Origin: Myxococcus guangdongensis
GTDB lineage: Bacteria > Myxococcota > Myxococcia > Myxococcales > Myxococcaceae
Reading direction: 5' to 3'
DNA length: 64,000 nucleotides
NCBI RefSeq assembly: GCF_024198255.1
Contig: NZ_JAJVKW010000005.1
Span: 62,001-126,000 of the forward strand
The notes beneath the pieces are model-generated. The model was not told the DNA's origin. It saw only the letters and a program-made list of their open reading frames with translations, and did no database searches. The position numbers were made by a program, and so were the translations under genes. Of this stretch, positions 17,329 through 25,051 are shown one piece after another. Every line of letters starts with the position of its first letter. Position 1 is the first letter of the stretch.

Positions 17329-17703
17329 TCAGGGGGTCGAGCGCCAGGCGGCGACGGCGAGCAGGGCCCATCCCGCGAGGAAGCCCAGGCCGCCCAGGGG
17401 GGTGATGGCGCCCAGGGCGCGCACGCCGGAGAGCGCGAGCGCGTAGAGGCTCCCGGAGAACAGGAGGATGCCCACGAGCATGGCCCAGCCCGCACCATTC
17501 AGCAGTGGCGCGGGGCGCAGGGTGCCCAACAGTCCGACGGCGATGAGTCCGAGCGCGTGGTACATGTGGTAGCGCGCGCCGGTCTCGAAGATGACGAGCA
17601 GGTCCGGGGAGAGCCGGGACTTGAGGCCATGGGCCCCGAAAGCTCCCGCCGCCACGGACAGGAACGCGTTCACTGCACCCAGGACGAGCCACCACCGCAT
17701 CAT
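17329..17703 (-). CDS. DUF423 family membrane protein
   Basis: A 124-residue integral membrane protein of DUF423 (YgdD/YwdK-like), function unknown. Four hydrophobic helices are visible; the first ends in the family's AAGAFGAHGLKSRL motif, followed by TGARYHMYHALGLIAVGLL and LFSGSLYALALSG and the final ITPLGGLGFLAGWALL. Length and motif order match the family closely. It starts at the double ATG (17703 or 17700). It diverges from the SET gene across about 96 bases. Confidence 0.9.
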   Translation of the reverse strand: MMRWWLVLGAVNAFLSVAAGAFGAHGLKSRLSPDLLVIFETGARYHMYHALGLIAVGLLGTLRPAPLLNGAGWAMLVGILLFSGSLYALALSGVRALGAITPLGGLGFLAGWALLAVAAWRSTP

Positions 17704-17799
17704 CGTGCGCCTTTCATCGAGAGTCCGACTGGTGCACGCTACACCGGCAGTTGATGGAGCGTCCCGGCCGACGTGAACTCCGGGCCGCTCATACTCCGC

Positions 17800-18459
17800 A
17801 TGACATCCCCCAATTTCGTTCCTTCCTCCAAGCCTCTCCCCTTCGAGCTGCGTCCGTCGTCCATCCAGGGCACGGGTGCCTTCGCCACGCGTCGCATCCG
17901 CAAGGATGAGCGCCTCATCGAGTACGTCGGTGAGCGCATCAACCAGGCGGAGGCCGACCGCCGCTACGACGACGAGGCGATGGGCCGTCACCACACCTTC
18001 CTGTTCAACCTGGACAGCAAGACGGTGCTCGATGCCGGCACGCTTCACAACGAGTCGCGCTACATCAACCACTCGTGTGATCCGAACTGCGAGGCGCTCA
18101 TCGACAAGAAGCGCATCTACATCTTCGCCCTGCGCGACATCGCGCTCGGGGAGGAGCTGGTCTACGACTACGCCTACGAGCGCACCCCGGAGATGGACGA
18201 GGAGTCCGAGGCGCTGTACGTGTGCCGCTGTGGCTCGCCCAAGTGCCGAGGGACCATCCTCGCCCCGCAGAAGCCCGCTCCCGCGAAGAAGAAGGCCGCG
18301 AAGAAGACGTCGGACGCCAAGAAGGGCGCGAAGTCGGGGACGAAGTCCGCGTCCAAGACGCGCTCGGCGAAGAAGCCCGTGAAGGGCAAGACGTCCAAGC
18401 CGGCGAAGTCGACGAAGGGCAAGAAGTCCGCCGGCGGTCGCAAGCGCATGGCGGGGTAG
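17800..18459 (+). CDS. SET-domain protein with histone-H1-like Lys/Ala/Ser tail
   Basis: A 219-residue protein whose residues about 15-150 form a SET lysine-methyltransferase domain with a post-SET zinc site: QGTGAFATRRIRKDERLIEY (SAM-binding GTG), YINHSCDPNCEAL (N90, H91 of the NHS motif), LGEELVYDYAY (Y124 active-site Tyr) and VCRCGSPKCRG (C142, C144, C149 to bind zinc with C97). Residues about 155-219 are a low-complexity tail of Lys, Ala, Ser and Pro resembling bacterial histone-H1-like proteins. The target is unknown; a DNA-associated protein or the tail itself is plausible. The ATG at 17800 is preferred over GTG at 17773. No signal peptide. Confidence 0.88.
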   Translation: MTSPNFVPSSKPLPFELRPSSIQGTGAFATRRIRKDERLIEYVGERINQAEADRRYDDEAMGRHHTFLFNLDSKTVLDAGTLHNESRYINHSCDPNCEALIDKKRIYIFALRDIALGEELVYDYAYERTPEMDEESEALYVCRCGSPKCRGTILAPQKPAPAKKKAAKKTSDAKKGAKSGTKSASKTRSAKKPVKGKTSKPAKSTKGKKSAGGRKRMAG

Positions 18460-18513
18460 GGCGTCACCGAGCTTCCTGCCGCGCCCCGTGTGGCATCACG
18501 GAGCGTGGGCTCG

Positions 18514-18548
18514 CCGTGACGAGGGTGGATGTGGTGCTCTCGTCACGG
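18514..18548. other. perfect 10-bp stem-loop between genes
   Basis: ccgtgacgag (18514-18523) and ctcgtcacgg (18539-18548) are perfect inverted repeats around a 15-base loop, in the 229-base gap between the SET gene and the acyl-CoA-dehydrogenase-like gene. There is no T-run on either side, so it is not a classical intrinsic terminator. It may stabilise the 3' end of the SET message or be an operator. Nothing else in this gap is recognisable. Confidence 0.4.
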
Positions 18549-18688
18549 TGGGGCTGGATGTACTGTCGTTGCCAACAAGGCCTGGCGGATGTCGGCGAGG
18601 TGAAGACAGTCCAGTGATTGTCTCGAGCCGCTGCTTCGGGATGGATTCGCGGGACAGGTGACAGGTGGTGCTGGTGTAGTGTGGCACC

Positions 18689-19630
18689 GTGAATGCCATC
18701 CTGAACTTCCTGCTCACCGAGGCGCCCGAGCCCGTCGTGCTCGATTCCATCGAGTCGTGGTGGCGCCGGCATCTGGAGCTGGTGTCCCGCTTCCCCGCGC
18801 CCGCGGACCTGGCGCTCGCGGGTGGGTTCCGCGCGGACCGGCTCGGCTACGCGTTCTCCTCCGGGTACCAGGCCGCCCTTCGCTTCCTGTTCCCCATGCT
18901 CCCCGCGGACAAGCCCGTCGCGCTCTGCGCCACCGAGCCCATGGGCGGCCACCCCAACGCCATCCAGACGCGCCTCGAGTCCATCGCTTCAGGCTGCTCC
19001 CTCACGGGCGAGAAGGCCTTCGTCACGCTGGGCACTCGCGCGGAGGTGCTGCTCGTCGTCACCACGGAGGGCCAGGATGAGCAGGGGCGCAACCGGCTTC
19101 GCATGGTGACGGTCGACGCGAAGCGCGCGGGCATCACGGTCAACGAGCTGCCCGAGCTCCCCTTCGTGCCCGAGGTACCCCACGCGGAGCTGCGGCTCGA
19201 AGGCGTCGCGGTGTCCAAGGACGAGGTGCTCCCAGGTGATGGGTACACGCGCTACCTCAAGCCGTTCCGCACCGTGGAGGACTGTCACGTCCAGCTCGCG
19301 CTCCTCGGCTGGCTCATCCAACTGGCGCGGCGCTGTGGCTGGCCGGAGGCCGTGCTCGAGGAGCTGCTCTCGCTCGCGGTGATGATGCGGGGCCTCGCTC
19401 AGGCGGATCCGACGGCGGCCTCGACCCATGTGGCGCTCGGCGGTGGACTGGCACTGGTGAATCGGGCGCTGACATCCATCGAGCCCTTGTGGGCACAGGT
19501 CGATGCCGCCACCCGTGAGCGCTGGGAGCGTGACCGACGTCTGCTCGGCGTCGCGGGAAAGGTCCGAGCCAAGCGACTCGAGGCTGCTCGTGTGAAGCTC
19601 GCCGGTGGAGCGCCGACTCCCGACGCCTGA
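18689..19630 (+). CDS. acyl-CoA-dehydrogenase-like protein, short
   Basis: A 313-residue protein with the middle part of an acyl-CoA dehydrogenase: ALCATEPMGGHPNAIQT (the flavin-side TEP..G motif), SLTGEKAFVTLGTRAEVLLVV (the LTGxK strand), and LEGVAVSKDEVLPGDGYTRYLKPFRTVEDCHVQLALLGWL in pieces. Full-length enzymes are near 380 residues; both the N-terminal helical domain and the C-terminal four-helix bundle look shortened, and I cannot point to the catalytic glutamate. It may be a degenerate or specialised relative rather than a working dehydrogenase. It starts with GTG at 18689. No fatty-acid genes are adjacent. Confidence 0.7.
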   Translation: MNAILNFLLTEAPEPVVLDSIESWWRRHLELVSRFPAPADLALAGGFRADRLGYAFSSGYQAALRFLFPMLPADKPVALCATEPMGGHPNAIQTRLESIASGCSLTGEKAFVTLGTRAEVLLVVTTEGQDEQGRNRLRMVTVDAKRAGITVNELPELPFVPEVPHAELRLEGVAVSKDEVLPGDGYTRYLKPFRTVEDCHVQLALLGWLIQLARRCGWPEAVLEELLSLAVMMRGLAQADPTAASTHVALGGGLALVNRALTSIEPLWAQVDAATRERWERDRRLLGVAGKVRAKRLEAARVKLAGGAPTPDA

Positions 19631-19772
19631 CGGTTCGGGTCCGCTGCCGCGATGATGGCCAGACGTTCGTGAGGATGCTCTTCGCGCCTGGCGAGACTCC
19701 CCGTGGCTCGATGCATCCACCGAGCACTTCGCCATGCCGGCGCGCTTCGACGACCCGGCTCGAAAACAGAAA

Positions 19773-19816
19773 GGCCCTCGGAGCTTCCCTGCCGCCGCAA
19801 GGTCGCTCCGAGGGCC
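19773..19816 (-). terminator. intrinsic terminator of the repeat-protein gene
   Basis: ggccctcggagc (19773-19784) pairs perfectly with gctccgagggcc (19805-19816). Read on the minus strand, the hairpin is followed at once by TTTCTGTTTTCG, a T-rich tail. It lies 53 bases beyond the stop of the gene at 19869-21611. The surrounding 238 bases between stops (19631-19868) show no other feature. Confidence 0.85.
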
Positions 19817-19868
19817 CCTCTACCGAGCAGATCCCCCGCTCGGGTCACCACTCCACTTCAATTCAAGC

Positions 19869-21611
19869 TCACAGCATGCTGGCGATGTCCTTCACCGGCT
19901 GGGGCGCGGCCTCCGTGTTGGCCAGCGCGCCCGCCGCGCCACCCAGGATGAGCGAGGCCGGGTTGATGCGGCCCGTGGTGACGGCGCCGAGCACACCCTC
20001 GGCCGCGCCCTTCACTGTGTTGAGGGCGCCCTTGGCCGCGCCCTCGAACACGCCCTTCACGCCACCCTCCGAGTTGCCGATGCCCGTCAGCACGTTGCTC
20101 ACCCCCGGCAGGAACCACAGGTGCTTGCCCGCCTCACCCGCGGCCCACTGGAAGTTGTCCTTGTTGCTGCCGTCCGCCTTCACGTGCGTGTCCTTCGTCT
20201 CCGGCAGCTTCTGCTCACCCAGGAACGAGTAACCCTTCTCCGCGAAGTCCTTCACCATGCCAGCCTCGGTGCCGTGGCGCGCATCACCGTCCTTCGTGAT
20301 GCCCTCGATGTTGCCGTCACCCTTGCCGCCCTTCACCTTGCTGTCGCGGTCCCCGCCGTTGGACGCCTTCGCGCTGTCGATGAACTCCAGCACCTTGGCC
20401 AGGCGGAACACCGCGTCCGGGTTCTGCTTCGCGTCCTTCAGGTCCAGCTTCGGGTCGATGCCCGTCTGCTTGCAGAGCTGGTCGAACTTGATGTCCTTCT
20501 GACGGCCCAGGTTCTTCAGCGCCGGCGAGTCGTCGACGATCTGCGCCGCCGAGCGCTTGTCACCGGCCGGGCGCTTGTCATTGGCGCTCGGGATGCCCGA
20601 GGACTCCGGCTCGGCCTGCTGCGCGACACGCGGCGTGGCCTCACGGGCCGGCAGCATGTCCCTCAGCTGCGGGGGCAGCCCACGCGGCGCGGGGTTGGCG
20701 GGCTCGTGGGTGAGCGCCGGAGAGAGGTCCTGGAACTCCGAAGGCATCCCGCGAGGCCCGAACTGGGCCGGCCCCGGCAGCGAGGGCACCTGCAGGCCCT
20801 CCAGCATGTTCGGCGTCATCATCGGAGGCGCCATCGGGAGCCCGAGGTCCTGCGGGAGCGCGCCCAGCGAGGGCATTCCCTGCTGCATCGGCGAGAATCC
20901 CCCCATCGCGGGCAGGCCCTGCTGCATCGGCGACAAGGTGTCCATCGCCGGCAGCCCCTGCTGCATGGGCGAGAATCCCCCCATCGCGGGCAGGCCCTGC
21001 TGCATCGGCGACAGGGAGTCCATCGCCGGCAGTCCGCCGGCCATCATGGGCGACAGCTGCGCCGCCCCGGGCAGTCCGCCGGCCATCATGGGGGAGAGCT
21101 GCTCCGCGCCAGGGAGTCCGCCGGCCATCATGGGGGAGAGCTGCGCCGCGCCCGGGAGCCCACCGGCCATCATGGGCGCGAGCTGCCCCGCCGCCGGGAG
21201 TCCGCCGGCCATCATGGGCGAGAGCGCCTGCATCGCGAGCGGTGCGACCCCCGACACGTTCGCGAGCGTCTCCATCGCGGGCGCGGCGATCCCCGAGATG
21301 TTCGAGAGGGCATCCATCGCCCGGGCGCCCCGGCCGCCAAAGGGGTTCTTGCCCTCGAACCCATCCGTCGGCCGCTGCAGAGGCCCAGGCGAGTTCGTGG
21401 GGTTGCGGAACTTCGGGTCCGACGCCCCAGGCGAGTTCGTGGGGTTGCGGAACTTCGGGTCCGACGCCCCGGGCGAGTTCGTGGGGTTGCGGAACTTCGT
21501 GTCCTGCGGCGCGGGGGCCGAGATGGGCGTCTTCTTCGGCGGGGCGACCGACTCCGCCGGGTTCTTGTTCAGCTTCGGGGAGGAGAACGACGGGACCTTG
21601 AGCTTGACCAT
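19869..21611 (-). CDS. large repeat-containing hypothetical protein
   Basis: A 580-residue protein with no known domain that I can name. In order: a disordered Pro/Ser/Lys-rich start; three 14-residue copies of FRNPTNSPGASDPK (residues about 36-75); five 14-residue copies of MMAGGLPGAAQLSP (about 126-193); about five 13-residue copies of MQQGLPAMGGFSP-like units (about 195-246); a Pro-rich linker; a charged, probably folded region (KNLGRQKDIKFDQLCKQTG, WAAGEAGKHLWFLPG); and a Gly/Ala-rich hydrophobic C-terminus (GAAKGALNTVKGAAEGVLGA). No signal peptide. The ATG at 21611 is used. The C-terminus looks membrane-active, which with the absent signal could suit an effector of a specialised secretion system; that is inference. 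Confidence 0.75.
   Translation of the reverse strand: MVKLKVPSFSSPKLNKNPAESVAPPKKTPISAPAPQDTKFRNPTNSPGASDPKFRNPTNSPGASDPKFRNPTNSPGPLQRPTDGFEGKNPFGGRGARAMDALSNISGIAAPAMETLANVSGVAPLAMQALSPMMAGGLPAAGQLAPMMAGGLPGAAQLSPMMAGGLPGAEQLSPMMAGGLPGAAQLSPMMAGGLPAMDSLSPMQQGLPAMGGFSPMQQGLPAMDTLSPMQQGLPAMGGFSPMQQGMPSLGALPQDLGLPMAPPMMTPNMLEGLQVPSLPGPAQFGPRGMPSEFQDLSPALTHEPANPAPRGLPPQLRDMLPAREATPRVAQQAEPESSGIPSANDKRPAGDKRSAAQIVDDSPALKNLGRQKDIKFDQLCKQTGIDPKLDLKDAKQNPDAVFRLAKVLEFIDSAKASNGGDRDSKVKGGKGDGNIEGITKDGDARHGTEAGMVKDFAEKGYSFLGEQKLPETKDTHVKADGSNKDNFQWAAGEAGKHLWFLPGVSNVLTGIGNSEGGVKGVFEGAAKGALNTVKGAAEGVLGAVTTGRINPASLILGGAAGALANTEAAPQPVKDIASML
20878..21240 (-). repeat. coding tandem repeats, 39-bp and 42-bp units
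   Basis: Within the repeat-protein gene, five 42-base units (starts near 21031, 21073, 21115, 21157, 21199; consensus start agtccgccggccatcatgg) encode MMAGGLP-type 14-mers, and a block of about five 39-base units (20878-21030) encodes MQQGLPAM-type 13-mers. The two unit types share the SPM..GLPA core, so one probably arose from the other. The units are nearly identical in DNA, which implies recent expansion and probable copy-number variation between strains. Confidence 0.9.
21390..21515 (-). repeat. coding 42-bp tandem repeat, three copies
   Basis: Three 42-base copies start near 21391, 21433 and 21475 (each begins gagttcgtggggttgcgg) and encode the 14-residue unit FRNPTNSPGASDPK read on the minus strand. 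The third copy diverges at its end. The unit differs from the downstream repeats in sequence but has the same length as the five-copy block. Confidence 0.9.
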
Positions 21612-21849
21612 GAGAGCACCTGTTTCAGGACAGCGATGGGGGACCGCTGCGGCGAGGAGTTCATCGTCTCGCCCGTGCTCTCCCTCATTGCAGCGCGGAT
21701 GCCAGCCCTTCCGGCTTCGCAACCCCGCGACTTCACTGAGGCGGTGCTCCCCATTCGGGCCCCCAGCCGATGACTGCAGACATCAGGGGACTGGCTCCAG
21801 TCATCAGCGCGCGCGGATCCGCCGCGACGCCGGACCCCGGAAACACGAA

Positions 21850-21879
21850 GGGCCGTGTTCCCCTCGAGGAACACGGCCC
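21850..21879 (-). terminator. intrinsic terminator of the gene at 21917-22642
   Basis: gggccgtgttcc (21850-21861) and ggaacacggccc (21868-21879) form a perfect 12-bp stem with a 6-base loop. On the minus strand it is followed by TTCGTGTTTCC, a moderate T-rich tail. It lies 38 bases past the stop of the 241-residue protein gene. The 305-base gap between that gene and the next start (21612-21916) holds nothing else I can recognise apart from the presumed promoter of the repeat-protein gene. Confidence 0.85.
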
Positions 21880-21916
21880 AGGTGCCTGGCTCAGCGCGTG
21901 ACGCGTGGCCGGTGCT

Positions 21917-22642
21917 TCAGTACCGCCCGCCGCCCACCGCGGAGACGATGGCGGACAGGATGCGGTTCTCGACGCCCCACACGGCCTTGTTCAGGCCCTT
22001 GATGCCCGCACCGCGCAGGTAGTCGGTGAAGTCGTGCAGCGCCGTGGAGCGCTGCAGGCCCGCGCCGTCCGCCGCGAACAGCAGCGGGGTGCCCGGGGCG
22101 CCCGTCAGGCCCAGGTCCGGACAGGCCTCGGACAGCTTCTGCGGATCAATCCCCGTGGCCGCCGACAGCATCGCCACCGTGAACTTGTGCACCGGCAGCT
22201 CGCGCGCGTTCGGCACCTTCTTCAGCACCTTCTCGCGGTCCTTCGGATCCGTCGCGAGCTGATCCAACGTCACCTTGGACATCGCGATGATCTGCTCGTT
22301 GGACACCTTCTTGCCGTCCAGGATGGCGCGACCGAGCAGCGACGCGGGCGTGTCACCCTTGATGGAGATGTCCGCGCCCGGCATGGTCTGCATCCGGTCC
22401 CAGATGGCCTTCACGGCCTTGCCCACCTCGGTGTCCGGCCCGCCCCGCCACGCGCCCGGCGTGGGCTGAGCCGCCTGCGCCTGCGCGGGCGCCACGAGCT
22501 TCGCCTCGAAGGTGCTCAGCTGCGTGTGCCCCACCGCGTTGGCACGAGCGGGCGCCGCCGTCGGACGCGCCTCCGCCTGCGGCTGGAGCGACGTGGAGGG
22601 GTTCGAGCTGACGACGCGGGGGCGGCTGCGGATGGGGTCCAT
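21917..22642 (-). CDS. hypothetical protein next to the repeat protein
   Basis: A 241-residue protein I do not recognise. The first 90 residues are disordered and rich in Pro, Ala, Ser and Arg (MDPIRSRPRVVSSNPSTSLQ at the start); the rest appears to be an all-helical folded domain: VGKAVKAIWDRMQTMPGADI, SNEQIIAMSKVTLDQLATDP, LPVHKFTVAMLSAATGIDPQ, and the end GLNKAVWGVENRILSAIVSA. No signal peptide. Like the 580-residue neighbour it has a disordered head, a folded body and its own strong terminator, and both are on the minus strand, so they may serve the same process. It diverges from the 2OG-oxygenase-like gene across about 200 bases. Confidence 0.72.
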   Translation of the reverse strand: MDPIRSRPRVVSSNPSTSLQPQAEARPTAAPARANAVGHTQLSTFEAKLVAPAQAQAAQPTPGAWRGGPDTEVGKAVKAIWDRMQTMPGADISIKGDTPASLLGRAILDGKKVSNEQIIAMSKVTLDQLATDPKDREKVLKKVPNARELPVHKFTVAMLSAATGIDPQKLSEACPDLGLTGAPGTPLLFAADGAGLQRSTALHDFTDYLRGAGIKGLNKAVWGVENRILSAIVSAVGGGRY

Positions 22643-22839
22643 GCCTGGGGGAGTCTCCGGAGTTCGACGATTGGGAGGTTATCGCAGGAGTCCGGTAAAG
22701 GTTTCCGCCCAGCGAAATTTCACACGGACGCCATGTATGACGCATGGCGTCGAAGTCGGGTGGGCGCTCGGGCACACCTGGCGGGTCGCTCCGCGCATTC
22801 CGCAGGACAACGGGCGCGTGAAGCCGTATTCGGGGCGGC

Positions 22840-23646
22840 ATGAAGCGATTCCCCAGCCAGTTCGCAGACCTGCTCACCCCCAAGGGCCGCCGCATCCTGG
22901 AGGGCAAGGACAAGGCGGTGGTGGGCGCGCTCCTGGACCCCGCGCGGCGCTTCGTCGCGCTGCAGGGCGTGGTGGACGTGGCCAAGGCCACCGCGTGCCG
23001 CAACGCGCTCGACGCGGCGCTGCGCGAGCTGGTGGTGCCCATGGAGGACCCCATCCCCGTGGACTCCATCTCCGGGATGACCATGAACTACATGGAGCTG
23101 CTCCCCAAGACGGTGCGGGTGCGCACGGCGCTCCTGGAGAATCGGCGCTCGCGCTCGTGGAAGGCGGCGGAGGCGGTGGGGCTGACGGGGATGCTGCGCT
23201 CGGACACCTTCGCGGGCTTCGCCGCCGCCGTCAGCGGCCGCGTGCTGCGCCGCAACTGGGGCATCCAGGTGCTGTGCTACGGCCCCGGGGACTACTCCGG
23301 GCCGCACAATGATCACCACCCCGAGGAGGAGGAGGCCCGGGATGGCTACGTGGACATGCACCTGAGCCTCACCATGCCCGGCGTGGATCATCAGTACCTG
23401 ATCTACGAGAAGGACAACCACCTGTCGGAGATGGCCCGGGTGAGCACTGTGGGCGGGCTCACCGTGTACCGGCTGCCCTTCTGGCACTACACGACGCCGG
23501 TGGTGGCGCGGCGCGGTGCGGAAGGGGAGGCGCGGCGCTGGGTGCTGCTGGGCACGTTCCTGGACGCGGCGCCCAAGGCGCGGCCGGCCTCCGTGGTGGT
23601 TCCCCCGGGACAGCCCGGGGCCCGCTCCCCCGTCCGGGTGGCGTGA
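22840..23646 (+). CDS. 2-oxoglutarate/Fe(II) oxygenase-like protein
   Basis: A 268-residue protein whose second half has the double-stranded-beta-helix iron site of 2OG oxygenases: YGPGDYSGPHNDHHPEEEE contains the HxD pair (His-Asn-Asp), LTVYRLPFWHYTTPVVA the distal histidine, and RRWVLLGTFLD the 2-oxoglutarate-binding arginine. The N-terminal 100 residues are helical. The wide-open motif around HNDHH differs from the standard prolyl-hydroxylase version. The substrate is unknown. The ATG at 22840 is preceded by cggggcgg. The next gene starts 45 bases downstream, so it may be co-transcribed with the aminopeptidase. Confidence 0.7.
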   Translation: MKRFPSQFADLLTPKGRRILEGKDKAVVGALLDPARRFVALQGVVDVAKATACRNALDAALRELVVPMEDPIPVDSISGMTMNYMELLPKTVRVRTALLENRRSRSWKAAEAVGLTGMLRSDTFAGFAAAVSGRVLRRNWGIQVLCYGPGDYSGPHNDHHPEEEEARDGYVDMHLSLTMPGVDHQYLIYEKDNHLSEMARVSTVGGLTVYRLPFWHYTTPVVARRGAEGEARRWVLLGTFLDAAPKARPASVVVPPGQPGARSPVRVA

Positions 23647-23691
23647 TTCGGACGTGGCGTGACGCCCGCCAGGGGTTAGTTTCGGGCCGAC

Positions 23692-25002
23692 ATGAGCCCG
23701 ACCGATACCGATGCCCTGGCCAATGACTTGCTCGCGTACATCGACGCCTCGCCGACGCCGTACCACGCGGTGCGCGAGACGGCTCGCCGACTGGAGAAGG
23801 CCGGCTATCGCGCGTTGGACGAGCGCGAGTCCTGGACGCTGAAGCCGGGCGAGCGCGTCTACGTCACCCGGGGCGACACCAGCATCGCCGCCTTCCAGCT
23901 GGGCACGGCGCCGGTGGACCGCTCGGGCTTCCGGCTGGTCGGCTCGCACACGGACTCGCCCAACCTGCGGCTCAAGCCGAACGCGCAGGTGTCGAAGAAC
24001 GGCTACCAGCAGCTCGGCGTCGAAATCTATGGCGGCGTCCTCTTGCACACGTGGACGGACCGGGACTTGTCGCTCGCCGGCCGCGTCGTGGTGATGGAGG
24101 GCGGCAAGCCCAAGGGCCACCTGGTGGACTTCCGCCGGCCGCTGCTGCGCGTGCCCAACCTGGCCATCCACCTCAACCGCACCGTCAACTCGGACGGCCT
24201 GAAGCTCAACGCCCAGGAGCACATGGTGCCGGTGCTGGGGCTGGAGAGCGGGGGCGCGGTGGACCTGCGCGGGATGCTCGTCCAGGAGCTGGCGAAGGGT
24301 GGGGTGAAGGCCGAGCCCGCCGAAATCCTCGGCTACGACTTGTGTCTCTATGACCTGCAGCCGTCCACGCGCTCGGGCGCGCACGACGAGTTCCTCCATG
24401 CGGCGCGCCTGGACAACCTCGCCAGCTGCCACTCGAGCCTGACGGCGCTGCTGACGGCCCCGCCCTCGCGCGAGGCCACCAGCGGCGTCATCCTGTTCGA
24501 CCACGAGGAGGTGGGCAGTCGCAGCGCGCAGGGCGCGGCGTCCCCCTTCCTGCGCACGCTGCTGGAGCGCATCACCCTGGCGCACTCGGATGGGAAGCCC
24601 GACGCGTTCCACCGCGCCATCGCCCAGTCGTTCCTGGTCAGCGCGGACATGGCGCACGCGGTGCACCCCAACTACGCCTCGCTGCACGAGCCCAAGCACC
24701 AGCCGCAGATGGGCCTGGGCCCGGTCATCAAGTCCAACGTGAACCAGTCGTACGCGACGGATGGCGAGTCGTGGGCGCACTTCGCCGCGCTGTGTCGCGA
24801 GGCGGGTGTGACGGCCCAGCACTTCGTGACCCGCACGGACCTGGGCTGCGGCAGCACGATTGGGCCCATCACCGCCGGGCAGCTCGGCATCCGCACGGTG
24901 GACGTGGGCAATCCCATGCTGTCCATGCACTCCATCCGGGAGATGGCGTGCGCCAGCGACGTGGCGGCGATGGTGGCCGTGCTGCGCCGGTTCTTCGCGT
25001 GA
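23692..25002 (+). CDS. apeB: M18 family aminopeptidase (aspartyl/aminoacyl)
   Basis: A 436-residue cytosolic metallo-aminopeptidase of peptidase family M18, which removes acidic or other N-terminal residues from peptides with two zinc ions. Motifs: LVGSHTDSPNLRLKPN (first metal His and bridging site), LFDHEEVGSRSAQGAA (catalytic and metal glutamates), SADMAHAVHPNY (metal Asp), and SMHSIREMA near the end (last metal His). Length, start and motif order match bacterial ApeB. It follows the 2OG-oxygenase-like gene by 45 bases and is followed by the spermidine-synthase-like gene 49 bases on. Confidence 0.93.
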   Translation: MSPTDTDALANDLLAYIDASPTPYHAVRETARRLEKAGYRALDERESWTLKPGERVYVTRGDTSIAAFQLGTAPVDRSGFRLVGSHTDSPNLRLKPNAQVSKNGYQQLGVEIYGGVLLHTWTDRDLSLAGRVVVMEGGKPKGHLVDFRRPLLRVPNLAIHLNRTVNSDGLKLNAQEHMVPVLGLESGGAVDLRGMLVQELAKGGVKAEPAEILGYDLCLYDLQPSTRSGAHDEFLHAARLDNLASCHSSLTALLTAPPSREATSGVILFDHEEVGSRSAQGAASPFLRTLLERITLAHSDGKPDAFHRAIAQSFLVSADMAHAVHPNYASLHEPKHQPQMGLGPVIKSNVNQSYATDGESWAHFAALCREAGVTAQHFVTRTDLGCGSTIGPITAGQLGIRTVDVGNPMLSMHSIREMACASDVAAMVAVLRRFFA

Positions 25003-25051
25003 CGAGGCATGTCCGTCAGCGTCGCCCGCGGAAGGTGATAGATCTGACCTG

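Noticed and set aside
14500-17754. Plus-strand frame of about 1084 codons crossing the GT87-like and amidohydrolase genes
   Set aside because: It runs through two clearly coded genes in another frame and strand and has only Ala/Arg/Gly low complexity.
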